A stretch of 64,000 nt of DNA from Limnoperna fortunei (taxonomy: Eukaryota > Mollusca > Bivalvia > Mytilida > Modiolidae), in NCBI GenBank assembly GCA_944474755.1, contig OX104112.1:62527640-62591639 (forward strand). The letters are read 5' to 3'. A model generated the notes under the pieces. The model saw only the letters and a list, made by a program, of their open reading frames with translations. It did not search any database and was not told the DNA's origin. The translations under genes were made by a program, and so were the position numbers. Of this stretch, positions 1 to 11,110 are shown in pieces. Every line of letters starts with the position of its first letter. The first letter of the stretch is position 1.

Positions 1-358
1 ATGATAGCTACAGAGTGTATGTCTTAACCAATGACTCAAACTTGGTTTGTAATGCTTAAATATCTTTCTTTTCCTTTTACCTTATGGATCGACTCCTTCA
101 CAGGAGTTCGTCAATTTGTTGAGTAATAACACAGGTTTCGCATGTAAACTTGGAACTTAATGTTCACCCTTTCTAAGACCACGAGGTTATCGCCAGCTTT
201 TGGCGGGGTATATGTTTCTTATCTTCAGATTTTTGATTGCAATATTTGTTTTTTATGTTGCCATCAGAAAATTAGAGACTTACAATTTTATAATGAATAA
301 ACTGAACATTTACTATTTAATAAATTCTTACCTGAGTGTAAACTTGATTCTTTTTTAG

Positions 359-433
359 GTCTTCAAAAGAATATGAAACATTAGGTATTCAGGATAATCC
401 TAGCAATTACTCAGAATTAAGTGTCCAGCAATG
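359..433 (+). CDS. exon encoding ITAM-like receptor tail (copy 1)
   Basis: A 75-base stretch lies between a pyrimidine-rich acceptor (TTCTTTTTTAG) and a donor (GTAAGA). With a one-base phase offset it reads SSKEYETLGIQDNPSNYSEL followed by SVQQ. It holds two YxxL units, YETL and YSEL, with eight residues between them, which fits the ITAM pattern YxxL/I-x6-12-YxxL/I. Tails of this kind are known on molluscan draper/MEGF10-like and related scavenger-type receptors; that assignment is an inference. No transmembrane or extracellular exon was found upstream, so the gene body would lie outside the window. A very similar exon occurs 2.6 kb downstream. The codon at the donor differs by one base from copy 2, so one copy may be non-functional or alternatively spliced. 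Confidence 0.45.
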
Positions 434-1000
434 GTAAGAAAGCATCTATCATCGTGATTTTTTTCTCTTTTCTCATTGAAGCACAGTATGTCCATTTGCA
501 TTTTCTCTAGTACAATTCTACGTCTCACAAGACAAGTTTTGTTATAAGTGAACAAACATCACGTCAAAATGTTGATTGTATGCAATTTTTGTCACATATT
601 AAAAACAATTGTGGGTCGCTGCTTATAATTTAGTTTATATAGTAGAGCTGAAGCATTTCATAACAGTAGACAACACATTTCTTTTAAACGTAATCATTAT
701 TTTGGCCATTGGTTCATATACATTGGATGTTGTGATAGCCACTAGGGCCAAAATTAAAAATAAATACATAAAAACATAAAAACTGTACAAACTATCTCTA
801 GGAGTTACCTGAAAACCAAAACAAAAGAATAAAAGGTCTATTTGAATTGATTTATTTCTCTATTTTTTTACCTAGTCGTGCTATAAGTATTTCTGTAATC
901 AAAAGCATTAAAATATTCAAATGTAATTGCACAAAATTCAATTTAAACAAAGATACACATTTGCAGCAAAACGTGCTGTTGGAAACAATTGCGCTAGGTT
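434..1000. other. no gene seen (probable intron)
   Basis: AT-rich sequence between the first ITAM-like exon and a 29-bp tandem repeat. I found no recognisable exon, RNA or repeat here. A counterpart of the 19-base exon at 3381 was looked for and not found. Confidence 0.5.
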
Positions 1001-1002
1001 AT

Positions 1003-1110
1003 TCTCATTCCTATCAGTTGATTAACAGTCAACATATTGCTATCAGTTGATAAACATTCAACTCATTCCTATCAGTTGATAAACAGTCAACTCATTTCTA
1101 GCAGTCAACG
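1003..1110. repeat. 29-bp tandem repeat, about 3.5 copies
   Basis: The phrase CTATCAGTTGATAAACAGTC recurs at a 29-base spacing (about 1011, 1040 and 1069) with small changes. A decayed fourth copy ends near 1110. It is a short minisatellite with no coding content. Confidence 0.7.
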
Positions 1111-1194
1111 CTTGCCAGAAACGTTTGTACTGTTGGAAAGTTTTAATATTATGTGCAACTTCAGCTTAAACGTTTGACCTCCTCTAAACGGCTC

Positions 1195-1365
1195 CTAATA
1201 CTACCACCTTACCGATTCATTTGGTGATACGTCAATTGTTGCCATTCCTCATAAAATGACTGGTCTTGTTCTTCGAATGTCTCTACTGGATGCCTCCCTT
1301 CCCGCACACGACGACGTATGATGTCCCAGATCTACTATTGGATTCAAGTCGGGACTTCATGCTTG
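1195..1365 (-). pseudogene. Tc1/mariner transposase fragment (C-terminal)
   Basis: On the minus strand the frame reads SPDLNPI near 1340-1358, the conserved block around the last acidic residue of Tc1/mariner DDE transposases. One frameshift later it continues WDIIRRRVREGRHPVETF. The usual glutamate after NPI is not preserved (NPIVDL). No N-terminal half and no terminal inverted repeats were found. It is a short inactive relic. Confidence 0.6.
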
Positions 1366-1379
1366 CCATTGCAACTCAT

Positions 1380-2090
1380 CACAACTCAAGCACGATACGA
1401 GCTGCCGTTTTGTACCATGAATATGGTTATGGATTATTGTCAAAACAAGGAACTGCAGTTTCCAGAATATCACGTGATTCCTTTACGCATTTAAATAACC
1501 AGTTATGAGGTCAAAAGTACAGTCATATGACACACATCACCTCTACTTAGCCATATCAAAACGGAACCGTATCAGGAATTTTTAAACCAACGAGTGAAAA
1601 TTGTTCGCGTGCAAGTGATGATACGACTAAACAGGCGTTAAACGATTTTGCAAACATACATGATTAATAAAGCATTAAACATGAATGAAACGTTTTTTAT
1701 GTCATTTTATATTTGGCGTTGCAATAATTTGTTCAGGTGTACACAAACGATATTTTAAGTATCAGTAAAAGTTCATGTGTCTTGAAAATATAACGATATA
1801 ATTTATTGTAATTTAAATAACTCCCGCTACTTGTTTAACTTCTTTTTTTATTTTAAACATTGTACCTTTTCAGATCTTGAAAATATTTTCCTAGTACTAT
1901 AAATTGATATTTATTATCAAATCGATATCTGTTTATGATGAAATTGAATAACTACTGCTAAATTAAAGCACATAAAAATCCCCTAATATAAAATACTTTG
2001 CATCAAATTGCATTGGTTCAGACTCGTCATACTAAAACTTGAAACATCTTTGGGTTTTAACAAGTCCAAAATAAAAATAATTATGTATGT
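1380..2090. other. no gene seen
   Basis: AT-rich spacer between a Tc1 relic and a SINE. No open frame, RNA or repeat recognised. Confidence 0.5.
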
Positions 2091-2093
2091 GGG

Positions 2094-2340
2094 GTTTTTT
2101 GTTGTGGTGTTTAACGCCACTTTCAGCAATTGTTCAACTATATCATGGCGTCCAGTGTTTATTGGGGAGAGGAAGCCGGAGTGCACAGTAAAAACCAACT
2201 TGGAGCGGTAAAACTGACAATCATTGTTAATTTAAGTTGGAGTTGAGCACACCTAGCCGGCAGTAACATTGGAAGTGCCAACCTCATTGTTGGCAGATTA
2301 CGTGATTAATAGTAGATGACTACCTTACCATTTGGCCACC
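2094..2340 (-). mobile_element. tRNA-derived SINE, family 1, decayed
   Basis: In minus orientation the tRNA-like head (GGTGGCCAAATGGTAAGGTA, A-box-like) is at the high-coordinate end. The tail (GATATAGTTGAACAATTGCTG ... GGCGTTAAACACC) is at the low end. The body includes the segment that reads TGGCGTCCAGTGTTTATTGG on the plus strand, shared with the better copies at 17514 and 35261. Several substitutions place it among the older copies. Confidence 0.7.
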
Positions 2341-3001
2341 AAGAACAAAATGATATATGTGCAGTCCTCATTTCGTTTTGATTGGACTAGCAACATAATC
2401 ACATGTGCAATCATTGTTTCTGATTGGCTGAAATAACAGCAAAATTCTTCTCTGAAAGTATTAAAACAAATAACGTGGATCTTTGTTTCGGATTGAAATT
2501 AACAAAAAAATACAAGGGACAATTAATCGTGACCTTGCAGAATTGCAGCGTAATATATGGTTGATGGTTGAAAAATAGTGTTCTATGTTAGCTAATCAGA
2601 CTTCCTTGTTGACTCGTAAATTTTGGGTTAGGTATTAAGGTATAGTTGGTTCTATAAAAAGTTTCTTCAGTGTAATTCCATTTTGGTTTCAAACATGATC
2701 GGGCATAAAAGGAATATTAGTTTCTTGTTGGCTGAAATTTTTACTTGATATATTCAAAGAGTGTAATTTTGAAGGTTATGAGTAATTCATAAGGAGGCAG
2801 CAGTTAAATACTAATTATGTCCTCATCTCTTACCCACTTAGCTTACAAGATTGCCAGTATGACAAACTTGTTTATGGACATATACCCAGATGAGAGTTAC
2901 ATGCTCTTTAAAGAACCATCTGTTATAATAACTTGCACGTTATATTATTACCCGCATAAAATGATTAACGGTCATGCATTAATGAATGTTAAATTATCTA
3001 G
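2341..3001. other. no certain gene; upstream intron of ITAM exon 2
   Basis: An open stretch from 2817 runs into the exon at 3002, but nothing in it resembles a domain and it precedes a good acceptor (TTATCTAG). I read it as intron sequence open by chance. Confidence 0.4.
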
Positions 3002-3075
3002 GTCTGCAGCTGAGTATGAAACACTGGGTATGCCGGATAAAATGAACAATTACTCAGAATTACATGGTCAGCAAG
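3002..3075 (+). CDS. exon encoding ITAM-like receptor tail (copy 2)
   Basis: Bounded by an acceptor ending TCTAG and a donor GTATGA. In the same phase as copy 1 it reads SAAEYETLGMPDKMNNYSEL then HGQQ. It has YETL and YSEL at exactly the same eight-residue spacing, which fits an ITAM. Residues between the tyrosine boxes have diverged while the boxes have not, which suggests constraint before or after duplication. The exon ends with one base of a split codon that joins in phase to the 19-base exon at 3381. A draper/MEGF10-like receptor tail is the best guess; the extracellular part is not in the window. Confidence 0.5.
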
Positions 3076-3380
3076 GTATGAATACATATTAGTCATAAGA
3101 ATGATTTATTATATAACATGGCCTTTTTCGTTCAATTACAGAGCATTAAATTGTCCCCAGTAAGCCAAGTCAAAATCAGAATTATTACTTTATTTAAACA
3201 CGGTTTTTAAACGTTTATCTTGTGTACAATATCAACTAATTATGTATGTTGTTTAGTAGTCTATGATCTTATTAATGATATTTATGTTATCGTGGTAAAT
3301 GAATTAAACTACGGTAATAGATATAAGGATATAAATATTTGGTGCATCGTATATAGTAAACTGTTTTTGTGATATTGCAG

Positions 3381-3399
3381 ATCAAAAGCAATCTGAAAC
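3381..3399 (+). CDS. 19-base microexon after ITAM exon 2
   Basis: Nineteen bases between a strong acceptor (GATATTGCAG) and a consensus donor (GTAAGT). Joined to the last base of the preceding exon it continues in frame as DQKQSE plus a split codon. It is too short to be found by an ORF search. Support is the quality of the splice sites and phase agreement. The next exon was not found. Confidence 0.4.
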
Positions 3400-3920
3400 G
3401 TAAGTATGTTTACTAATAAACAAGAACAGATATGGTTGTAGCCATATCGTGGAAACTCAATTAAAGTAATGGGAGGATTAAAACAGGAAGCCATTTTGTA
3501 TTGTAATATCTGATAAATGTCCTATAATAAAAATAGAAATTGTGTAATTATTACTATAACCAACATTAACAATAAAGAATAAAAAGCTTCACCGAGCGCA
3601 GAATGATACGACCGCAACATGTTGAACCCTGTACGTTTGAGACCCAATATGGATAGTCAATTGCTTTGGACATATGCAGCCCATGGTGGACTTACAATGT
3701 TTTTTACACATGCATGTCTTGGTGGACTATCGACCTATATTTTCACAAGGAATCCATTAGATTTTTGTTCAAAAGTAGACAATAAATAAATGCATATTTA
3801 TCTATTATTTGATTTTAAAAAATTTCTAACCGAATTAGTAGAAATAGGGGCTAAAAAATACTCTTCATTCTTTATCCATTATGTGACAAGAAAAAAAAAT
3901 CAATATAGGACAAGAAATGC
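3400..3920. other. no gene seen
   Basis: AT-rich sequence, possibly intron after the microexon. Nothing recognised. Confidence 0.45.
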
Positions 3921-3924
3921 AAAA

Positions 3925-4530
3925 GTTAACTTTTTGCCACCTTTGGCCCTAATGTCTACAGGGGTAAAAAAAGAGGTGGTCTGGAAAAATTCATTCTTCA
4001 TTTTGTATCACTTTTTGACAAAAATTAACTTCTATTTTTTTTTCAATATCGGACTAGATATGAAAAAGTTTCATGTTTGCCACTTTTGGGTCCATAATTC
4101 CTAAACGGAAAAGGAGGAACCCCCAAAATCAATCTCATTCATCCTTTTATGATATGAAAAATTAATGAAAAATGTCAAAGCAATCTGTAAACCAGAACCA
4201 AAGTTATTGTGGAAACAAATAAAAAAGTGGCATTTTTTACCCCTTTTGTGCCCCTAATTTTTAAACTAGAAAAGGGGTGACCCCAAAAATCAATCCCATC
4301 CATCTATTAATGGTAAGAAACAACATTGCAAATTTTCAATGACTAGAACCTAAGGTATTGTGGGAACAAACAAAATAGTTGTATTTTTGGTGCCTTTTGG
4401 GCCCTTAATTTCTAAACGAATAATGGGGGACCCTAAAAATCAATCCCATCGTTCATTTTATGGTAAGAAACGTCACTATAAAGTTTCAAAGCAATTGGAT
4501 AACTAGAACAAAAGTTATTGTGAGAACACT
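3925..4530. repeat. tandem repeat of about 150-160 bp, 3-4 copies
   Basis: The block containing 'ccttttgggccc-taatttctaaac' and then 'aaaatcaatcccatc' recurs at about 4083, 4242 and 4393. Each copy ends in a conserved 'aagttattgtgggaac'. A more decayed copy starts near 3930. Units are about 75-80% alike by eye. No coding sense was found. Confidence 0.75.
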
Positions 4531-5074
4531 TAAGTTAACAGACAAAGACGCAGTATGCGGTAGTATAAAAATAGTAGTCATGCATAGTAAATAAACAAGT
4601 TAACATTTTTGGACATTTGAATTATTTAAAGTAAAAGAAAGATGCCTGAAAATGCAATTGAGACCTATATTCAAAAAAATTTAATTAAATAATTTATTTC
4701 TTTTTGATGCGAAAACAACAAAATAAGTGGAAAATTAAAAAGTGCATAAAACCAAAAATAAGACAATGCTAAAGTAGAAACGTTTTCATCATTTTTATTT
4801 TCGACAGGAATTACATATTCGTAATACTTCCCACATTAAGTCGGTGTGTGTCCCATATTATTTACATTGTGATCGCGGATGTTAGATTTGATACCTATTT
4901 TGTTAGACTTCACATTGAGTTTCGTTAATGTTACTGACATTATTGTCAAATAAACAATAAATGATAACACAATCGGTGTATTTTGTATTATTGTAGATTT
5001 AACATGATTACGATGTGATTGTTTTTTAATGAGGTTATATGCAATTGTCAGCATGTTTTCACCTATATTCATTT
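4531..5074. other. no gene seen
   Basis: AT-rich spacer. Short overlapping open frames near 4836-5072 show no domain and low-complexity composition. Confidence 0.5.
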
Positions 5075-5280
5075 AGGGGGGACTGGAGTTCCCGGTGAAA
5101 CCCCGATTTTAGGCAGGAGAACTTGCAGTCCATGTCATAAAATAATCCAGCACATCCTTCCTACAGTTGGACTTGAATTTGTTTCAATTTGTCATTACTT
5201 GGTAAGGTTTCCCTAGTATATGATGATGATAGGTGGTCTACTACATAATGAGTGCGATTTCATGATCGGTGGCCGACGAA
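5075..5280 (-). mobile_element. probable old SINE, family 1
   Basis: The stretch 'ctggagttcccggtgaaaccccgattttaggcaggagaac' resembles the middle of the SINE at 35261. A head-like 'ggtggtctactacataat...gatcggtggcc' follows. It is strongly decayed and the boundaries are approximate. Confidence 0.35.
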
Positions 5281-7760
5281 ATGAATCATCTACTATTGAA
5301 CCTTGCTCATCTTACATGATTAAGCTGATATTGCTAAAAGTGGTTGTAAACGATGATCAAAACAAACCATGAAACTAAGACATATACTTACAACATCAGA
5401 GTAGATACAGCCTTAACAATATGGCTTTCTTGGAATTCATTGATGGCATGACTAAAATGTTCGTCAAGCTTAACGTCCATCTAGCAGTATTTCAGCTTTA
5501 TTCATGACAAGATAAAATACTTTGCCAAATGAGATGAACCAACGGTTTGACGTTTTGAATCCCAATGAAAAATGTATCTTCAGTTTTCCAGGAACATGGT
5601 ATTCTCTCTCCACCAATTAGGACAATATAGGCCTTATTTACTTGTTTCCACGTTCATTATATAGTAATATCATAAATTGATTGATTGCTTCTTCAACTAC
5701 ATGTATATTTAAAACAAGAGCTAGTTGACAAATAATAAATCAACGTGAGAATGGTGGTACATTGGAAGCACAATTTTGACTGCCTCTGAATAGTATATTG
5801 GTAATGGGTAGGGTTAAGAACATGACCTTTTGTAAAGACAAGCGTCAGCTACTCTATTATTAGATGCCATAATATTATAGCATGTGTCATCATGCTTAAT
5901 TATGGATCTTTGTGACGTTTGCTTGACATATAAACGATTTTTCCTATTCCTCGTTATCTAATGAAATCCTACAGTACTGTTGCAAAATCAACATTAACCA
6001 CCATTTACAAACGTTCGTTACCGAATTAATTGATTCATACAGTTTTTTTTGTCATCCATCAAAGTAGCATGCTTAGAAATAATTAGAAATAAGTGTTTTG
6101 CCTCATTCAATAATTGACATTCTATAAAAATGGTCCAATTTTATGTTTTTAATAAAATGTTCACGTTTATTTGAAAATCTTTTCAAAAAACGACTGAAGG
6201 TATTGCTTTTGAAACTTTGAACTCTTTTTAATGTGTCCTCTACCATGATTGCACAAATCATTGCAGCCGACCAACCAACATGGTCGCCATGGCTAAAAAT
6301 AGAATAAGGGTAAAGTATTGGCTTATTGTTCGAAAAGTAAAACAAATACAGGAAAACCGAAGTGAACCCTCTTTCCTCAGTTTCAAAAGCTCTACAAAAC
6401 TCTTCATTGAATTGATGTTGTTGGCGTTATTGCCCCTTAAAAACCAAAGTTGTCGACTTTTGTTATTTTTCTGCAATTCTTTGAAAACCGAAAAGACAGA
6501 GAAAAGAATTTCAATACAAACTTATTCAGCTCATCAAGACTACAAATATTTCCAGCGTATACGACTCCTTGTAAGAGTATTACCCTTAAAACGTCAAAAC
6601 TGGATTTTAGCAATAGGTTTCAGTTTCATGTGAGCAATCCATGCTCCTAGCTAGGAGCCTCTAGTTAAGTTTACCAAACATCTCAATATGTCACTTTAGA
6701 CAATCGTGTTCGGTAATAGGTCTTATAAATGACAAAAACTTCAGTTGGATTAAGTTAAAAATTCTATTGGTATGAATATACCAATAACATTATTTTGATA
6801 AGACATATTACAGTTCTGTTTTAAAAGTATCCCCCAGAGGTTTATTTTTACCTCCATGATTCGAATGAAGAATCTTGTTATATGAGGTCAATGTCTTTCT
6901 GAAAGTGTTACACAATCTCTTTGCTTAAGTTTATTAGCCACTTATGTGCCAAAATATTAATTTTGTAACAACTGCATACTATAAAATACCATATTTGGCA
7001 GCAAAGTCGATTACCTATGTCATTAGTATATTACAAAGTTGGTTTCAAAACTGGCTATAAAAAACTTAGCTTCCTAGGTGCGTATCCGTCTTTAACAGTG
7101 ACACACATTCTATCAACAATAGTAGTTCTCTTATCCACATAATAATTTTTCATCAATGACATTTCTATTTCTTATGGGTTAAACGCATTTTATGATAAAT
7201 CTTATCAACATTCAAGTGCAAAGATGTTTTTTTTAAATAAGCGATCATTTAATTTAAACTGATAGTGGTTGTTGGTCGTCAGCATATGCATTGCTGCACA
7301 TGGCGCCGTATGGGAATAAATGAGACAGTTTCAAGTGCAAATCATAGATGGATTATTTTTTAAGGGCTTAATGGTATTAGTAGACACCTAACCATTAAAT
7401 TAAATTAATTCCTTAGATTGTTGCTACGCCGCAATATGATTTGCTAAGACAAGACAATGCTAAAACGAAACATCATTATTATTTGTCTCGAGGTATGTGA
7501 ATCAAAGAATGCAGTCGCTATAATGTTCTTAGGAGCACGATTTCAAGACTATGCAATGTTACTAACTATCCGAAAATCTGAAACAACACCTGATAACCTT
7601 AACGTTATTGCCGAACTAGGATGATACAACAGAACAAAATTGCTACATCCGGGAAACCAGGTTGTAGCAGCAACAGATGAAACATTTAAAACCCTGGAAA
7701 GTCGGAAACCGTGAAAACGGGATTTCGCGCTCAACGATGAGCCACCGATTAACTCAACTA
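5281..7760. other. no gene seen
   Basis: About 2.5 kb of AT-rich sequence. A fragment at about 5466-5510 (TTAACGTCCATCTAGCAGTA) looks like the tail of a family-2 SINE. Two overlapping open frames near 6103-6650 oppose each other and match nothing I know. No RNA gene or tandem repeat was seen. Confidence 0.45.
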
Positions 7761-8026
7761 GTTTAGATTAAACATATTTTATTTGCTCAAATATGCAAAT
7801 AGGATAAGACTTGTGAAGTCTTCTCCAAATATACAATATATTACAATAAGAACGTTCGTGGAGCATGCATACAATTTAATACAATTTATAGTACATTATA
7901 TGTGTAAGATAAGATATGTACAAGGAGAAAGAGAGGAATAAGGAGAAAATATTACAGATATTAGAAAAAATAAAGAATAAGGATGATGTGATGATTTGTG
8001 CGACTGAAAAACCCTGTGTTCAATGC

Positions 8027-8290
8027 ATTAAACAATATGAAATCTTTCTGATCCTTTGATATATTCATATACATGTTTAAAAACTTGTTCGTTCTGTCCG
8101 GTGGAGCATAACGGATTGTCAGATGTTAAAAGTTCTAGATCTACTTGACAGTAATTTGTTAGCCAGGCAAGGTTATCAAATAATCTGTCTCTAATATTAC
8201 CTAGTATATTTAGAACATACAAAGAAATAATGATACGAATCTTCACGGTTAGATCCACAACGACATGATGGATCAGAAATCATATTTACT
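8027..8290 (-). pseudogene. LINE C-terminal Cys/His block
   Basis: The minus frame gives CRCGSNREDSYHYFFVCSKY, a C-x-C-x(8)-H-x(4)-C arrangement typical of the C-terminus of jockey/CR1/I-type LINE polyproteins. After a frameshift it continues to RFHIV and a stop. It is the last coding segment of the element. Confidence 0.7.
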
Positions 8291-8699
8291 CTGTACAGAT
8301 CATAGTTTTAAAATGAAGCAATTTTTCTAAATTTTTTTCTTTTTAATTGATATTTAAGTTTCTTGAGTACGTTCAGGTGCCCAGAAACACTACATATAAT
8401 ATTTTCAATATGTATGTTTCACTTAGCATCACTGCTAAAAGTGACTCCTCGATGTTTATGAAAATTAGTAACCGGAATATCTGTGTCATTTAGTGTAAAT
8501 CTTATATCTGGTTGTAATATATTTTAGAATAACATAATTTCTGTTTTGTCAGGGTTAAACGACATTATCCATTTTCGTGACCAATCGTTCAGCTCTCTCA
8601 AATCGTGATCAATCACAGATTGTATCTGTGACACATCACGGCTAGAAAAGCTTAACGGCTTGTCGTTAGCAAAAAGTCTGCAAAGGAAACAAGATTTAA

Positions 8700-9040
8700 T
8701 ATTTTGTTTTTACATGGTCCTAGTATCGATCCTTGAGGAACACCAGCATATACATTGCAAAGCTCCGATGACGTTGCTTGATAACTACTCTCTGTTGCCT
8801 ATTTTTTAAATAGATTTTAAACAATTCTAACAAATTTTCGATAACACAATAGGATTTTAATTTATATAATAATCCTTTATGCCAAACTTTGTCGAATGCT
8901 TTGGAAAAATCACAGAAAACAAAACAGTTTATTTCCTTCTTCTCGAGTGAATTTAAAATACAATTATATATTATTTCTAACAACTGATGGACAGTGGAAC
9001 AGTTAGGAAGAAAGCCAGACTGATATTTATATATTCGAGT
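8700..9040 (-). pseudogene. LINE reverse transcriptase core
   Basis: Reads SGFLPNCSTVHQLLE, then CFVFCDFSKAFDKVWHKGLL, which is the RT motif carrying the first catalytic aspartate (FxDFSKAFDKV). It then gives PQGSILGP, the B motif. The following YADD box is missing: after a deletion the sequence reads SFADF. Polymerase function is therefore lost. The RT belongs to the LINE spanning 8027-11110. Confidence 0.85.
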
Positions 9041-9365
9041 ATTTTTTGCATGTGGTTATAAACGTATTTATTATATAACCCGTTCCATTATCTTCCCTAC
9101 GCAGCTAATGAGGGATATTGGTCTATAATTAGACGGTATTGAGCTGCCGCAATTATTGAATATTGCAATAACATTTGCAATTTTCCAACTGGATGGATAT
9201 TTGCATTGGTACAGAGATTTATTAAAAATTAATTGAAGTGGTATTGCTATTTTTCAGGACACATTTTTAACATTTTGTGGGTTTTTGTGTCTTGCCCTGA
9301 AGCTTTATTAGGTTCTAAAATTTTTATCAGGTCAAAAATTTCTTCTGTACTGATTACAATATTAT

Positions 9366-10064
9366 TTAAATGTATATTTGTTCGAAGTTTAAAATCCGGG
9401 AGTGTAACATTTCATCCTCTAATGAGGAAATTTTTTCGTCGTCCCCATAGACTACATCTCCTAAACTATGTTCTTGAATAATATGTTGACGTGGTGGTAT
9501 ATAAGAACAACCTTTATTTGATTTGATAAGCATTTTCGTAATTTTTCCAGTATGTTTTAGAGTTTGGAGCATTATCTAATATAATGTTATCAAGATTCTT
9601 TTTCAAATTTTCTTTTGCAGCTTTTTTTCAAATTATTAACTTTATTTCTTTGTTTCTTATACTTAATTAGATCTGCTGGTTTTTTTAGACTTAAATGCTG
9701 TTTTTCTAAATCGATCTCTTCTACGCATTTCTCTCCTAAGTTCATTATTGAATCATGGCTTATCATTATTTCGTATAGTAACTATTTTAAATGGAATACT
9801 TTCCTTAGCGATGTCCAGATACGGGTTGATAAATATATTACACATTTCGTCGACGTCCTCGACATCAGAAAGAAGTCTAATCCAATTTGTAGAGCCCAAT
9901 TTTTTTGAAAATGTTTCAATATCTGTTTTGTCATATAACAATATTTCTCGTTGAAATGAATTTGATAGATATCTAGGACAATCTAAAAAAATTATTGTTG
10001 CAACATGATCACGTACGTCATAAGGTACTTTAAAAACGTCTGAGCATATAATGGATTGAGTCAC
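9366..10064 (-). pseudogene. LINE linker between endonuclease and RT
   Basis: Two overlapping minus-strand frames (9753-10064 and 9366-9572) fit the linker of the same LINE: the first contains PFKIVTIRNNDKP, corresponding to the 'P-K-V-R-ND-PW' block that precedes RT. No catalytic motif is expected here. A frameshift separates the two parts. Confidence 0.5.
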
Positions 10065-10254
10065 TTAATGTTTGGGTCAAGCAATGTACTACTATGATCC
10101 GTCACGCGATTACATTCGTTAAATTGAATAAGTTCATTGTTTCAATTAATTTATTATTGTCAGCATTAAAAAAATCAGAATTATAATCACCTGTAATCAC
10201 AAAGTTTTCATTAATCCCGTAGCCTAAATCTATTGCATGATTTAGTCATATCCA

Positions 10255-10581
10255 TTAGTCATTGTCCGTCCATTCGGGTCGATAAGTATAACAAAGTAAA
10301 AAAAGTTTACCTTTACCTTTAATTTCTACCCAAAGCGATTCATCGGTTTGGTTTTCGAGTGCACCTTTCCGTGTAATTGAAAAATCATCCTTTACATAGA
10401 TTAGGCCGCCGCCAGATTTGTTGCGATCCTTACGAATTATAGTTTTTGAAAATGAATCAAGATGCAAGTCTTCGTTACTTATAGCTGAATCTAGATGGGT
10501 TTCAATTATAGTAACTATAGCAAACTCCTCCTTGAAAGTTTCTATAAATAGGAGTTTGTTTCTTATACTACGAATATTCAA
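10255..10581 (-). pseudogene. LINE apurinic-type endonuclease domain
   Basis: The frame begins MNIRSIRNKLLFIETF, the N-terminal block of LINE endonucleases (LNIRSLRNK). It continues IIETHLDSAISN (normally TET-W-L), then GGGLIYVKDDF and YRPEW (normally YRPP). The domain is cut off before its catalytic SDH end, which is displaced or lost. This enzyme nicks target DNA to prime reverse transcription. This copy is broken. Confidence 0.75.
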
Positions 10582-10590
10582 ATTACATAT

Positions 10591-10902
10591 TTAGATTGGA
10601 TTCTCTGATATATTGAATATAGGATTAGTGATATTATTTACTGTGGGGCCAAGATTTTGTTCAATATTTCCAATGACAATGGTAAAATGTAAAACAAACA
10701 ATAGAAAAACTGCATTTATATTTGGATTTAAACTTTGAAGTAAGGAGAGCGAGACGACGAGTAATGAACACTTTAGAGTGGTGAGTAGAATATCTTTGTA
10801 TGAATTTACATGATAATTTACATTGACATTTCTATGGGTGCAGTGTATACGTAGATGAAATAGCCCGATGGCCGCCCTGTACATTTCAATGGAATTATCC
10901 AT
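10591..10902 (-). pseudogene. LINE N-terminus with degenerate 2A-like motif
   Basis: A 103-residue frame with a hydrophobic stretch (LLVVSLSLLQ, then FLLFVLHFTIVIGNIEQNLG) ending at GNIEQNLGP. Ribosome-skipping 2A peptides end DxExNPGP. Here the D is N and the first P is L, with the order kept. Non-LTR elements of molluscs and echinoderms are known to carry 2A-like sequences in front of their endonuclease ORF. The frame stops just upstream of the endonuclease block. Confidence 0.5.
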
Positions 10903-11110
10903 TGGGTTTCAGCATAAAAATGGTGTTTAACAGGCAGCCTATCAGGAAGTACAAAGTAGAAGCACAAAAATCATTACTTAAAGGGATAAAGAATGAGTAA
11001 GAACAAAATATAAGAAAAGTAATTAGATATAGGCAGAGCACGAGAAAAGATGTCACATTCAGTTTTGGGAAAGGGATTTTTACAATTATTTGGCATGCGC
11101 AAAACTCCAA

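Larger units (their letters stand above)
8027..11110 (-). mobile_element. decayed LINE (jockey/CR1-like superfamily)
   Basis: Coding blocks appear in the expected order on the minus strand: an N-terminal hydrophobic leader with a 2A-like remnant (10591-10902), endonuclease (10255-10581), linker (9366-10064), RT (8700-9040) and a C-terminal Cys/His block with stop at 8027. Frameshifts, stops and small deletions break the whole frame, so it is inactive. The segment after RT reads SRDVSQIQSVIDHDLRELND and then KWIMSFNPDKTEIM, standard for the RT thumb of this group. The 5' end is uncertain; the sequence up to about 11110 may be 5' UTR. No poly-A tail or target duplication could be fixed. Confidence 0.75.

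Noticed and set aside
2817..3092. 91-codon open frame as one exon
   Set aside because: Only the last 24 codons, after a good acceptor at 3001, show the tyrosine motif. The earlier part has no domain and is likely intron.
3790..4104. 104-codon open frame on the plus strand
   Set aside because: It runs into the 150-bp tandem repeat and is low complexity (Phe/Lys-rich).
6280..6650. 117-codon and 66-codon overlapping open frames on the plus strand
   Set aside because: They overlap frames on the opposite strand and match no family I know. Basic and aromatic composition comes from AT richness.
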